From: Mesorhizobium sp. WSM3626
GTDB taxonomy: Bacteria > Pseudomonadota > Alphaproteobacteria > Rhizobiales > Rhizobiaceae
Assembly: GCF_000513935.1 (NCBI RefSeq)
Contig: NZ_AZUY01000001.1
Span: 110,220-174,219 of the forward strand
DNA: 64,000 nucleotides
Reading direction: 5' to 3'
Positions 42,001 to 52,700 of the stretch are shown here, piece after piece; the first letter of the stretch is position 1; each line of letters opens with the position of its first letter. Position numbers and translations under genes: made by a program. A model generated the notes under the pieces. It worked only from the letters and a program-made list of their open reading frames with translations, did no database searches and was not told the origin of the DNA.

Positions 42001-44569
42001 CGACGGCGATCAGGCTGAACTTGGCCGTGCCGCCTTGCGGCACTTCACCGTCGGCGAAGTCTGGACGGATGCCGATCATATGGCCTTGCGGGCGGATGCC
42101 GATGTTGAGCGAGCGCTCGATGGCGCGGCCGCCGGTTTCGCGCATGCGCACCGTCACCTTGCCGTCGACCAGCTTGGTGGTCGAGGGCAACTGGTCGACG
42201 GTAACAGGGAAGGTCGCCTTGCCGTCATCGCCAACCACCGGCAGATCGGTGAGCGGCGTGACCGTGGGCTCCGCCGACTGCTCGTCGGCGAGGCCGAAGG
42301 AAAAGTTGGGGAAGCGGTCCCAGTCGCGCGACGTCGACAGTGTGAGTTCGCCTTCCAGCGCCAGCCCCGCCGCCGGCGCGCCGTAGAGGAAGCGGCCGTC
42401 AATGTCGATGTTGGCGGTTTCGCCCCGCGCGATTTCCTGCTTGTCGGCCTTCATGTCGAATTCGATGCGATCCGGCACGAAGTCCTCGACCAGGAACATC
42501 TGGCTGGCAACCGCCGGCTGCTTGGGGTCGGTGTAGATCGACACCGACCATGTGCCGCGCATGGCGTTGGGTTCGAGCGGCAGGTCGACGGCGTGGCCGC
42601 CGGCCGAGGCGCCGTCGCTGACGATGCGGCGGTCCTCGACGCCATCGGGGCGCGAGAAGATGAAGGTCAGCGGCAGGTTCTCGACCGCCTTGGCCGCACC
42701 GTCGCGGGCAAGGGCGGCGACGTGGACGTCCTCACCGGCGCGGTAGATGCCGCGTTCGGTCCAGGCATAGACGTCGAGCGCGCCCGGTGCGGCGCGTCCG
42801 GTGACGCCACGGTCGGACAAGTCGAAGCCGGCCTTGGCCATGTCGAGGAAGACGAAATCATTGTCGCCCTGCTTGGCCATCAGCACGGCCGGCACCATGC
42901 CGCCGTCACCGCGCGTCAGGCCGGGGTTGAAGACGGCGTGGCCGTTCGCATCGGACGTCGCGGTGCCGAGAACCTCGTTGTTACGGGCAACCAGCGTCAG
43001 TTCGGCGCCCGGTATCGGTTTGGCGCTGCCAAGCGAACGGGCAAAGACATTGAGCCCGTCCTGGCCGGTATAGGTCGACAGGCCAATGTCGGAGACGACG
43101 AACCACTGCGTGGCCAGCGAACCGTAATCGTCGCTCTTGTCGTTGACGGGCTGCGCGGTCAGCACATAGACGCCGGGCTTGCGCTGCGGCAGCGCTTCGT
43201 CGACCGGGAACGAGGTGGTGACCTCCTTGTTGAGGTCGTTAACGATGTCGAGCTGGCCCTGCCAGACCGGCGCGCCCATCTGCTCGGAAATGTTGGAGAT
43301 GTCATAGCCGTCGAGCTGGTGCAGGAACTGATAGCCCGACAGAAGCTGCGCCAGCGAACGATCGCCGATGCGGTAGAGCTTCATTTCGGCGGCGTTCATG
43401 TTGACGGTGACGACCGGGATGCCGCGGCGCGCGCCGGCCGGCAGCACGAAGCTGTCGCCGGTGAAGCGGGCGGACGGCGCGCGGTCCTGCACATAGATCG
43501 ACAGCACCACGGGGGCGGCGGTCACTTCGCCGATCGCGGCCGGCAGGCCGGCGCGGAAGGTGACGTCATAATGCTGGCCGTGTTCGAGCCCTTCGACGCA
43601 GATCTGCTTGTCCTTGGCCTCGACGCCCTTGGGCGGTGCGTTGTCGACGGTGACGAACTGCGTGTAGTCGACGCCGGTCTTGACCAGATCCTCGGAGAAT
43701 TGCGCGCAGATGCGCGGCGCGCTGGTGTCGGCATCGACAGAGTGATCGATGACACGGAACCCCTTGCGGGCCTTCAGATCGGCATAGTCGGCCTGCACCG
43801 CGGGCGCGCTTTCCAACGCAAGGCTGGCCTCATAGGCCTGGAGCGCCGGCCGGTAGAGATCGCGCTTGTCGAGACCATTGCCGAGCAGCGCCAGCACTTC
43901 GGCGCGCGTCTTGGTGGTGCGCAGCAGCTTGTAGGCGTTGAAGGCGGCCGATGTGCCGTTTGCCGGCAAAGTCGAGGCTTCGGAGGTGTTCGCGGCAGGC
44001 TGCACGGCCAGCGTTTCGCGCGCCAGCCTGAGCCAGAGCTGGCCATCGTCAGGCATGACCGAAACAGCGGCCTCGTATTTCTGCATGGCGGCGCGATGAT
44101 CGCCGGCCAATACGGCCTGTTCGGCGGCATTGGTCAGCGCCGCCATGCCCTCAGTCGGCTTGTCGAAGGCCGGCCCAAGCAGCTTGGTGCGATATTGCTG
44201 GGCCTGGTCGGCCATCCAGTTGGGAAAGAAGGCGAGTTCCGGCGGCGCGCCGATATCGGGATCGCCGTCGATGTTGACGACCTTGCCGGCGATCGCGCCG
44301 GTGAAGGATTTCAACTGGTTATAGTCGGATTTGAGAAAGCACCATTTGGCCTTGGTGTTGTAGGTCAAGGCGCGGCAGGCCGGATCGCCTAGACATGTCG
44401 TCTTGCACTGGTCGAGCGTGACGTTCTGGTCCGACCTGAGGTCGAAACCGAAATAGTCGGAATTGTCGGTCGTTGCGATTCGCCGGGCGTCGGCCGCTTG
44501 CGCGACGCTGCCCCAGGCAAAGAAGAGAAGGACGAGAATCGACAGACCACGAGCCGCGCGCATTGCCAT
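39089..44569 (-). CDS. Bacterial alpha-2-macroglobulin with N-terminal PAN/Apple-like domain
   Basis: 1826 residues. Signal peptide of about 26 residues (ending SVAQAADA) with no lipobox, so a soluble periplasmic form rather than the usual lipoprotein. Residues about 30-98 look like a PAN/Apple module with C55, C59, C65, C77; then TPR-like helices, MG domains, the A2M core, and an intact thioester motif CAEQ with Cys1378 (in YGCAEQTTSRAMPL). Thioester macroglobulins trap proteases that attack the periplasm; together with PBP1C they are thought to defend and repair the wall. C terminus has a beta-rich receptor-like domain. Confidence 0.92.
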   Translation of the reverse strand: MAMRAARGLSILVLLFFAWGSVAQAADARRIATTDNSDYFGFDLRSDQNVTLDQCKTTCLGDPACRALTYNTKAKWCFLKSDYNQLKSFTGAIAGKVVNIDGDPDIGAPPELAFFPNWMADQAQQYRTKLLGPAFDKPTEGMAALTNAAEQAVLAGDHRAAMQKYEAAVSVMPDDGQLWLRLARETLAVQPAANTSEASTLPANGTSAAFNAYKLLRTTKTRAEVLALLGNGLDKRDLYRPALQAYEASLALESAPAVQADYADLKARKGFRVIDHSVDADTSAPRICAQFSEDLVKTGVDYTQFVTVDNAPPKGVEAKDKQICVEGLEHGQHYDVTFRAGLPAAIGEVTAAPVVLSIYVQDRAPSARFTGDSFVLPAGARRGIPVVTVNMNAAEMKLYRIGDRSLAQLLSGYQFLHQLDGYDISNISEQMGAPVWQGQLDIVNDLNKEVTTSFPVDEALPQRKPGVYVLTAQPVNDKSDDYGSLATQWFVVSDIGLSTYTGQDGLNVFARSLGSAKPIPGAELTLVARNNEVLGTATSDANGHAVFNPGLTRGDGGMVPAVLMAKQGDNDFVFLDMAKAGFDLSDRGVTGRAAPGALDVYAWTERGIYRAGEDVHVAALARDGAAKAVENLPLTFIFSRPDGVEDRRIVSDGASAGGHAVDLPLEPNAMRGTWSVSIYTDPKQPAVASQMFLVEDFVPDRIEFDMKADKQEIARGETANIDIDGRFLYGAPAAGLALEGELTLSTSRDWDRFPNFSFGLADEQSAEPTVTPLTDLPVVGDDGKATFPVTVDQLPSTTKLVDGKVTVRMRETGGRAIERSLNIGIRPQGHMIGIRPDFADGEVPQGGTAKFSLIAVDPDGKREALKGAQWTLVKVERNYQWYRSNNSWNYEPVTLTKSIANGQVDLGADGDATVSVPVDWGQYRLEVETSDPEGPATSYEFDAGWYVASTTTETPDGLEIALDKDNYAAGEVAKLKISPHFAGELLINIGSDKLLKTITATVPAGGSTVDIPVGDDWGAGAYVTATLFRPGDAQETRMPARAIGVKWLTVDPGAKKLAITLTPPDKTMPRRQLSIPVSVAGVQLGTNAYVMVAAVDVGILNLTNYKAPDPETWFFGQRMLGMEIRDIYGRLIDGSLGTAGKLRTGGDGANMQAQGSPPTEKLVAFFSGPVQLDANGKARIDFDIPQFNGTVRVMAVAWTKEAVGHAQSDVIVRDPVVITAGLPRFLAPGDNAVMRLDVADTDGPAGDYALSIDTTGDLSTGDKPLPQKLTLAQGKRQTLTVPLIAKTAGNASLTIKLAHADGTKVEQTLYVPVRPAQLPVTTRLVVDLKGNGGALRVDKELLAASLLEGASVSVGVSQAAAFDVPSLLMTLDRYPYGCAEQTTSRAMPLLYVNEMASGIGMESDPDLHGRIQDAIYKVLSYQSSSGSFGLWGPGSGDLWLDAYVSEFLTRAREQKYDVPALAMNQALNNLQNSLGYDQSVQDRGSEIAYALYVLARNKKASIGDLRYYADTQLEAFSSPMAVAQLAASLALYGDTQRSEATFRTALQLAKSSTDYDWYRSDYGSALRDGAAMLSLAAESKPVSTIVPELIKLVTRKRAEARWTSTQDDSWMLLAARALKEGNDSITLTVNGAPHSGGYSNQVNGSELVDSPLEIANPGKPPLQAVVTTVASPIQPLPAGGDGFTIARTYYKLDGTEANVTEATQNERYVVVLKVTEQNSWPSRLLVTDLLPAGFEIDNPGLVSSAQLTNFSWLAQTDAAHLEFRDDRFVAAFNPADGDHDHNLTLAYVVRAVTPGTYAHPAATVEDMYRPQYSARTATGMMEIKVP

Positions 44570-44849
44570 TACACCCTCCAGACAATTGCAGACGTCCGGG
44601 CATGATCAAGCTTCAGTCAGGCTTGTCAACGCGCGAACGCGGCAGGTGCCGCCTGCCAACGGTTTATTTTCCGGCCAAGGACCGGTATGCGGACAGTAAC
44701 CTCCATAGGACAGGGGATCACGCATTCTTGCGGAAACGCAGAAGGTGTGAATTCCAAGCCCGTCCTATTTCAGACAATTGGATTGTGGCCCCTTTACGAG
44801 CGCTTCAGAACTTCATTCCAATTTTAGGTTTACGAACTAGGTTATCTTA
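44570..44849. promoter_or_regulatory. Divergent promoter region of alpha-2-macroglobulin and tamA
   Basis: 280 bases without a gene. It contains a short GC hairpin (GGCAGGTGCCGCCTGCC region near 44640-44660) and an AT-richer part toward tamA. No operator can be named. Confidence 0.4.
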
Positions 44850-46778
44850 ATGCCGGCGCATGAAGAGCAGATGTCAGGAGGGACCGCGCCAGGGCGCGTG
44901 CTTCCGCGCGCCCTGCTTTTAGCGATGCTGTGTTCGTCGGCGCTGCTTTGCGAAGCGAGGCACGCGGCCGCGTTCGAGCTTTTCGGCATCAAGCTGTGGG
45001 GATCCTCCAGCGACGAGGACGCCGATATTGCCGATCCCCTGCGTTACGCGGTGACCATCTCCGCACCCGATGCCGACAAGGACCTCGTCAAGAAGCTCGA
45101 AAACGCCTCGGCGCTGAAAGGCGATGAGGACCGGCCGGTTTCGGGCTCGCTCGGGCTGATGGCCAAGGCGCGCAGCGACCGTGAACAGCTGGTCGCCGCA
45201 CTTTATGCCGACGCCCGTTATGAAGGCGTCGTCACCATCACCATCGACGGCAAGCCGCTCGACGAACTGCCGCCGGACGCCGAATTCAAGGGTCCGCAGC
45301 CCATTCCGGTGGCGATCACCATTTCGGCCGGCCCCAAATTCACTCTTGGCAATATCAGGCTGGAGGGCGACGCGGCGGGGCTGATGAGCGCCGACTATGG
45401 GCTGATAGCTGGCGGCGACGCCGGATCGGGCGCGGTGCTGAAGGCCGAGGCGCTGATCGTGCGGACGCTGAAGGAGCAGGGCAGGCCGCTGGCCAAGGTG
45501 ACCGACCGGCAGATCGTCGCCGACCATGCCACCTCGACACTCGGCGTGACGCTGACGGTCGCAGCCGGGCCGGTCGCCGGCTATGGCGCGACCACCGTGG
45601 AAGGCACCGAGAAGGTCGACCGCGACTTCACCGAATACATGACCGGGCTGAAGCGCGGCAAGCAGTACTCGCCGCAGGAGATCAGCGACGCGCGCGACAG
45701 GCTGCTGGCGCTCGAGGTCTTCAACAGCGTGACGTTCAAGGAAGCCGACAAGCTCGACGCCGAAGGCAACATCCCGATCGACGTCCAGGTCAGCGAGCGC
45801 AAGCCGCGCTTCTTCGGGCTCGGCGGCACCTTCTCGAACACCGAAGGACTTGGCCTGGAGGGGTACTGGGGCCATCGCAACCTGTTTGGCCGTGCCGAAA
45901 AGCTGCGCATCGACGGCGCCATCAGCGGCATCGGCAGCAACAATCTGTCCGAACTGAACTACAATGCCGGCATCATGTTCGAGAAACCCGGCGTCATCGG
46001 GCCGGCGTCGAAATTCTTCGCCAGCGTGAAGACCGTGCTCGAGCATCCGGACGCATACGACCATTTCTCGGTCAAGGGGAGCACCGGCCTGTCCTACGAA
46101 CTCGACAAGAGGCAGACCGTATCGGCCGAGGTCGCGCTCGATTATTCGCGCATCCACGACGCTTTCGGCAAGCACACCTACCTGATCGCCAGCATTCCGC
46201 TGCAATATGTCTATGACAACAGGGACAGCAGGCTGAACCCGACCAGGGGCTTCAGGGTGCTCGCCTATGCCGAGCCGAGCTACGACATATTGAGTGGTGC
46301 CGCCTTCCTCAAACTGAAGGGCGAGGGATCGGCCTATCAGTCGCTGGACACGGCCTCGAAATTCGTGCTTGCCGAGCGTGTCGCCATCGGCTCGATCGTC
46401 GGTACCGGGCTGCAGAGCGTCCCGGCCGACCGGCGCTTTTATTCCGGCGGCGGCGGCTCTGTGCGCGGCTATGCCTATCAGGGCATCGGTCCCAAGGATT
46501 TCACGGGCCAGCCGATCGGCGGCCTGTCGTTCTTCGAGACCTCGGTGGAGATGCGCATCGCCGTCACCGACACGATCGGCATCGTGCCCTTCGTCGATGC
46601 CGGTACGGTGTCGACTAGGTCGGTTCCCAATTTCTCCGACGTCAAGGTCGGTGCCGGCGTCGGCCTGCGCTATGTCACGCCGTTCGGACCGTTGCGCATT
46701 GACGCGGCCGTGCCGCTCAACCGTGATCCCGGCGACCCGCATTTCGGCATCTATGCCGGCATTGGCCAGGCGTTCTGA
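44850..46778 (+). CDS. tamA: Outer membrane translocation protein TamA (Omp85 family)
   Basis: 642 residues (ATG at 44850; ATG 44871 is an alternative). Signal peptide ends near ARHAAAFE. Three POTRA-like domains occupy about residues 60-320 (for example PKFTLGNIRLEGD and KVDRDFTEYMTGLKRGKQYS), followed by a 16-strand barrel with the Omp85 motif GGGSVRGYAYQGIGP (VRGY) in the loop-6 region and a C-terminal strand ending GIGQAF. Inserts and assembles outer-membrane proteins together with TamB. tamB starts 2 bases after the stop. Confidence 0.93.
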   Translation: MPAHEEQMSGGTAPGRVLPRALLLAMLCSSALLCEARHAAAFELFGIKLWGSSSDEDADIADPLRYAVTISAPDADKDLVKKLENASALKGDEDRPVSGSLGLMAKARSDREQLVAALYADARYEGVVTITIDGKPLDELPPDAEFKGPQPIPVAITISAGPKFTLGNIRLEGDAAGLMSADYGLIAGGDAGSGAVLKAEALIVRTLKEQGRPLAKVTDRQIVADHATSTLGVTLTVAAGPVAGYGATTVEGTEKVDRDFTEYMTGLKRGKQYSPQEISDARDRLLALEVFNSVTFKEADKLDAEGNIPIDVQVSERKPRFFGLGGTFSNTEGLGLEGYWGHRNLFGRAEKLRIDGAISGIGSNNLSELNYNAGIMFEKPGVIGPASKFFASVKTVLEHPDAYDHFSVKGSTGLSYELDKRQTVSAEVALDYSRIHDAFGKHTYLIASIPLQYVYDNRDSRLNPTRGFRVLAYAEPSYDILSGAAFLKLKGEGSAYQSLDTASKFVLAERVAIGSIVGTGLQSVPADRRFYSGGGGSVRGYAYQGIGPKDFTGQPIGGLSFFETSVEMRIAVTDTIGIVPFVDAGTVSTRSVPNFSDVKVGAGVGLRYVTPFGPLRIDAAVPLNRDPGDPHFGIYAGIGQAF

Positions 46779-46780
46779 CG

Positions 46781-49700
46781 ATGAAAACGGTCTGGCGCAT
46801 CCTTCGCATTGTCCTTTACACGCTGCTGATCGTGGTCGCGGGTGCGATCGGCGCGCTCGTCGTGCTGACCAAGACCGAGCGCGGGCGCGATAACCTCGCC
46901 GGCATCATTTCGCGGCTGGCCTCGAGCGACGATCGCAAGGTTACCGTCAGCGGTATCGACGGCATCTGGTCGGGTAATCTCAGCGTCGACCATGTCGTGC
47001 TGGAGGACCGCGAGGGCGCGTGGCTGGTGGCGCGCAAGGTAGCCGTCGACTGGTCGCCGACGGCACTTTTGTCGAAAAGCTTCAGCGCCGATCGCATCGC
47101 GGCCGAGCGCATCGAACTGGCGCGCCTGCCGGTGGCCGGTACGCGGCCGCCGGCGCAGAGCGGCACGACGACGCTGCCGGTCTCCATCGACATCAAGCAG
47201 ATCGACCTGCCGGAAATCGCGCTTGGCGAGCAGCTGGCCGGCAGTGGCATCGCCGAGCTCGCGGCCAAGGGAATGCTCAAGGCCGATGCCGCGCCACTTG
47301 CGGTCCAGACGGTGCTCAACGTCACCCGCCACGACGGTAAACAAGGCAATGTCGATGCCAAGATCCATTTCGCACCCACCGACAACAAGCTGGACCTCGA
47401 CCTCAAGGCGTCGGAGCCGGCCGGCGGCATCATTGCCAACCTGCTCAAGCTGCCGGATGCGCCACCGGTCGATATCGCGGTTTTGGGCAGCGGCCCGCTT
47501 GCCAACTGGAGTGGTGTCGGTACCTTCCTCGTCGACCATCGGATCGTCACCCAGCTCACCGGCCGCCACCAGCTTACCGACAAGGGCAATCATGTCGAGG
47601 CAAAGGGCGACGGCGATTTTGCGCGCTTCCTGCCGGAAAACCTGAAGTCGCTGTTTGCCGGCAAGACCAGCTTCGATATCGCGGGCACCGCCACCTCGGC
47701 TGGCGGCATCAGCATCGACCGGGCCAGCATCGAGAGCGATGCGGTGCACGGCACCGCCTCCGGCATAGCCGATCCCGCCGGCGCCAGCGACCTGTCGGTC
47801 GAACTCGCCGCCAAGGGTCCGCCCGTGGTGATCAGCGTCGGCAGCAAGGCGCAGCCGATCACGCTCGCGATCAAGAACGCCACCGCGCGGGCCTTCGGCG
47901 ACGGCAAGGCGCCGATCGTCGACATTGGCGCGTCCTTCGTTTCGATCGTCGTCGGCGGCACGCGGCTGGACGATCTGGCGGCGCAAATCCATTCCGATGG
48001 TTTCGATATCCAGAACCGCGCCGGCCCGGTTGCCGTCAAGCTGGAGGCTGGCGGCCTGGAAACCGACGTCGCGACCTTGGCGCCGCTGGTCACCGGCAAG
48101 GTCAATGTCGATCTGGCCGGTTCAATCAGCAAGGACGCCATTGTTGCCATCGATCAGGGTACGCTGCGCTCCGATGCGCTCAATGCGTCGCTGACGGCGA
48201 CGGTAGCGCTCGCCGACATGTCGATGCAGCTCAAAATGAACGCCGATGCCGTGGCGACCGCGTTCCCGCAGCAGATCGCCTCGGTGCTCGGCGGGCGGGT
48301 GAAATTCTCGGCCACGGCATCGCGCGATCCGCAGGGCTCTTTCGCCGCGAACTCGATCGAACTCACTTCGGGATCGCTCAGCGCCAGCGGTACGGCCAGT
48401 ATGCAGGGCACGGACATCCAGGCCGACATCAAGGGCAAATTGGGTGACGTTTCAGTGTTGTCGCCGACGGTCGGCGTGCCGGTTACCGGCGGGGTCGATT
48501 TCGCACTGTCGGCGACCGGCGCGATCACCGCGCCGGATTTCACTGTTAGCGCCGACAGCGACAGCCTGACCGCTTCGGGCCGCACGGTGAAGGCCATCAA
48601 GCTGACCGCGAGCGGCAAGGCCGACATAACGAGCCCTTCCGCCAACGTCTCACTGACCGGTGCCGTCAACGACCAGCCGCTCGACATCAAGGCTGCCCTG
48701 GTGACCAGCGAGGGCAAGCGTTCGATCAACGGCTTCCTGGTCTCGCTGGGCGACAACAAGGTCTCGGGCGACCTGGCGCTCGACGACAAGTTCATGCCCT
48801 TGGGAACGCTGACGCTCGCCGCGCCGGCAATCGACCAATTGGCCGCGCTGGCCGGCCAGGCGGTGACCGGCGACATCAATGGCACCATCCTCTTCGCCAA
48901 GGACGGCGACGCACCCTCCATTGCCATCGATGCCAAGAGCACGTCGGTCGCGCGTGGCGAGGTGACGGCCAAAGCGATCGCCATCAATGCGCTGATCGCC
49001 AATTATCTCAAGGCGCCGGCGATCTCGGGCACCATCAAGGCCGATGCGGTCACTTCGGGAAGCACCGAAATCAGCGGCATCGGCGTCGATCTCAAGCGCG
49101 ACGGCGACTGGACCAATTTCACCGGCGGCGCCACAATCGCGGGCATTCCGGCGACCGCTGCCGGCCGGGTGAAGATCGCCGAGGGCACTACCAGCGTCGA
49201 GATTGCCTCGGGCGACGCCACCATTCGCGGCATCAAGGCGGCAATTGCCGAACCGTCGGCTCTGACCATCGCCGACGGCACAGCCAACATCGAGAAGCTG
49301 GCGCTCGATATCGGCGGCGGCAAAGTGGCGCTCTCGGGCAGCGCCGGCGAGACACTCGATCTCGCGGCACAGGTCTCCGCATTGCCTGCCACGCTTGCCA
49401 ATGCGTTTTTGCCAGGCCTGGATGCTACGGGAACGCTTGATGGTATCGCTGAAGTGAGCGGCGCCCCGGCAGCTCCCGACATCCGGTTCAACGCGAAACT
49501 GGCCGGCGCCGAGACCAGCCAGACCCGGCAGGCAGGGCTCGGACCACTCGCCGTCGATGCGGTCGGCAGCTACACCATTGCCGGCGGCGTCGCCCTCGAC
49601 CGTGCCACCCTCTCCGGCGAGAAGGTCTCCGGCCAGGCCGCCGGCACCATCAACCCGAACGGGGCCAGCGATTTCGCGATCGATCTGACCTCGTCCGGCC

Positions 49701-52700
49701 CCAGCCTGCCGCTGACGGTCGGAAGTATCGAGAGCCCGGTCAAGCTCGAGGTCCGATCAGTGTCGGCCAAAATTGCGGGCGAAAGCACGCATGCCCGGCT
49801 GGACTTTTCCGCGATCGTGTCTTCGGTCGTCACCAGCCCGGCGAAGGTGGACGGACTTACCCTGACGCTGCACTCGGACGCATTCGATCTCAGGAACCGC
49901 GCCGGGCCGGTTTCCGGAACGGTGTCGGTGGACAAGGTTGGGCTCGACAATGCAACGATCGCGCCGCTCATCGCAGGCAAGGTCACGGCGGCGCTCAGCG
50001 CCCGGCTGAGCGCCGACGCCGTCGCCATCGACAGCGGCACGCTGAAAAGCGACGCGCTCAGCAGCCAGGTCGCCGGCCAGGTCTCGCTGCGTGACGGTGC
50101 CATCGATCTCAACCTGAAGGCGGATGCGCCATCGTCGGCCCTGCCGGCGGCGGCACGCGGCATGCTTGGCGACCGCGCCCAGATAAGCGCCACGCTGAAG
50201 CGCGAGCCCAACGGCAATCTCAACATAGGCGGATTGAAGCTCACTTCGGGCGCGCTGAGTGCCGACGGCCAGGCAAGCCTTGCCGACAACAAGGTGACCG
50301 CCGACATCAGGGGAACGCTGAGCGACATCTCGCCATTGTCGAAGGATGCCAAGGGCGCCATCGCTTTTGCGCTGAGTGCGCAAGGGCCGGCCATGGCGCC
50401 GGACCTGTCGCTTTCCGTCAACAGCGACAAGCTCTCGGTGGCATCGCGCGAGATCATCGGATTGAAGCTCACGGCGACCGGCAAGGCCGATGCTGCCAAC
50501 CCTGCAGCCAATGTGCAGCTCACCGGCATTGTCGCCGGCCAGGCGCTGCAGGGGAGTGCCGTGCTGGCGACGGCGGACGGCAAGAGCGCCATCAACGGCC
50601 TGCTCCTCTCGCTTGGCAAGAACAGGATTTCAGGCGATCTGGCGCTGGACGACAAGTTCGTGCCTGAAGGCACCATCTCACTCGACCTGCCCGATATCGG
50701 CCCGCTCGCCGCGCTGGCCCTTGAAAAGGCAGAGGGCGATGTGCGCGGCACGATCGCCTTCTCCAGGAATGGCGCGGCGCCCCAGGTCGCCATCAAGGCG
50801 ACTACCGCCTCCATCACGCGTGGCGACCTCCAGGCAAAGGCCGTTTCCATCGATGCGCTGATCGCCAACTATCTCGCCGCGCCAGTCATCTCCGGCAAGA
50901 TTCACGCCGACACCGTCACATCGGGCGGCACCGTGATCAGCGGCATCGATGTCGATTTGAAGCGCGACGGCGACTGGACCGGCTTCTCCGGTGGCGCCAC
51001 GGTCAAGGGCATTCCGGCGAGGGCCGCCGGCCGCGTGAAGGTGGCCGGCGGCACCACTACGATCGAGCTCGCTTCGGGGCAGGCGACGGTCCAGGGCATC
51101 AAGGCGGCCATCGCCCAGGCCTCGACCGTCAGCATCGCCAATGGCACGACGACGCTTGACAGGCTGGTGCTCAACCTTGGCGGCGGCACCGCGACGGTGA
51201 CCGGCAAGGTCGGACAGGCGCTCGACATCAATGCGGTCCTGGCGCGCGTGCCGATGTCGCTCGCCAACAGTTTTTCGCCCGGTCTCGATGCCGCGGGTTC
51301 CATCTCCGGCACGGTGAAGGTGACGGGCGCACCGGCGAGCCCCGCCGTTGCCTTCAACATCGACGCGGCCGGCGTGCAGACATCGCAGACCCGCGGCGCG
51401 GGCGTCGGCGCGGTCAGTGTTTCCTCGTCGGGTACCTTTGCCGGCAACAAGCTGGCCTTCGACGCCAATATCAGCGATGGAGCCGGGCTTGGTCTCAAGG
51501 GCGGCGGCACGGTGACGACCGCGGGCACGCCCGCGCTGGCGCTCGATTTCAACGGCGCCGTGCCATTCGGCCTCCTCGGCGAGAAGCTTGCCGCGCAGGG
51601 CCTGGCGCTGACCGGTAACGCCAGCGTCAATGTCCAGGTGCGCGGTCCGGCGACATCGCCCGTGATCGGCGGCAGCGTCAAAACCTCGGGCGCGCGGCTG
51701 GTCGACGCACGCTCGGGCCTTGCGGTCAACGATATCGCGGCGGACGTCTCGATAGGCAACGGCGTTGCCAGGATCAACCGGTTGACGGGAACGCTGTCGA
51801 CGCGCGGCAGCCTGTCGGCCAGCGGTACGGTTGGCATCAATCCGGCGCAAGGGTTCCCGGCCGACCTGGCGATCAAGCTCACCGATGGCCGCTACACGGA
51901 TGGACGCGTGGTGACCGCAAACCTTGGCGGCGACCTGACGATCAAGGGGCCGCTGACGTCGGCACCGGCCATTGCCGGCACCGTCAACCTGGCCAAGACC
52001 GTCATCACGGTTCCGGACAGATTGCCGGGCTCGCTCTCGGCACTCGACGTCAAGCACAAGAACGCGCCGGGTGCGGTCAGGGCACAGGACAAGGCGCTGC
52101 GCCCGGCGACGACCAGCGGCAAGAGCAGCGGTAGTGGCCTTGCGCTCGACGTCACGGTCAATGCGCCGAACCAGATTTTCATCCAGGGCAGGGGTGTCGA
52201 CGCCGAACTCGGCGGCTCGCTCAAACTGACCGGCCCGGCCTCGTCGCCGCAAGCCGTCGGCACCTTCACCTTGCAGCGTGGCCGGCTGTCGATCCTTGGC
52301 AAGCGGCTGACCTTCACCGAAGGCACGGTGGGATTCTCCGGCTCGCTGGTGCCCTACCTCAACCTGACGGCGACGACGACCACGACCGGCGCAACCGTCA
52401 CCATCGTGGTGTCGGGCGAGGCGACCAATCCAAAATTCACCTTCAGTTCGGTGCCGGCGCTGCCGGAGGATGAAGTGCTGGCGCAACTGATCTTCGGGCG
52501 GTCGATGTCCAACCTATCGCCGCTGCAGATCGCGCAACTGGCAGAAGCGGCCGGCCAACTGGCTGGTGTCGGCGGCTCGACGTCGCTGCTGGAGAATCTG
52601 CGCAGCGCCATCGGCGTCGACGATCTCGACGTCATCACCGATGACAAGGGGGGCACTGCGGTCTCGGCCGGCAAGTATCTCAACGACCGCACCTATGTGA

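Noticed and set aside
41930..44392. 820-codon plus-strand open frame within the alpha-2-macroglobulin gene
   Set aside because: Antisense shadow with no recognisable domain; the minus-strand gene has clear MG, PAN-like and thioester features.
50678..52486. 602-codon minus-strand open frame inside tamB
   Set aside because: Arg/Asp-rich shadow of a beta-repeat gene, no start signal or homology pattern.
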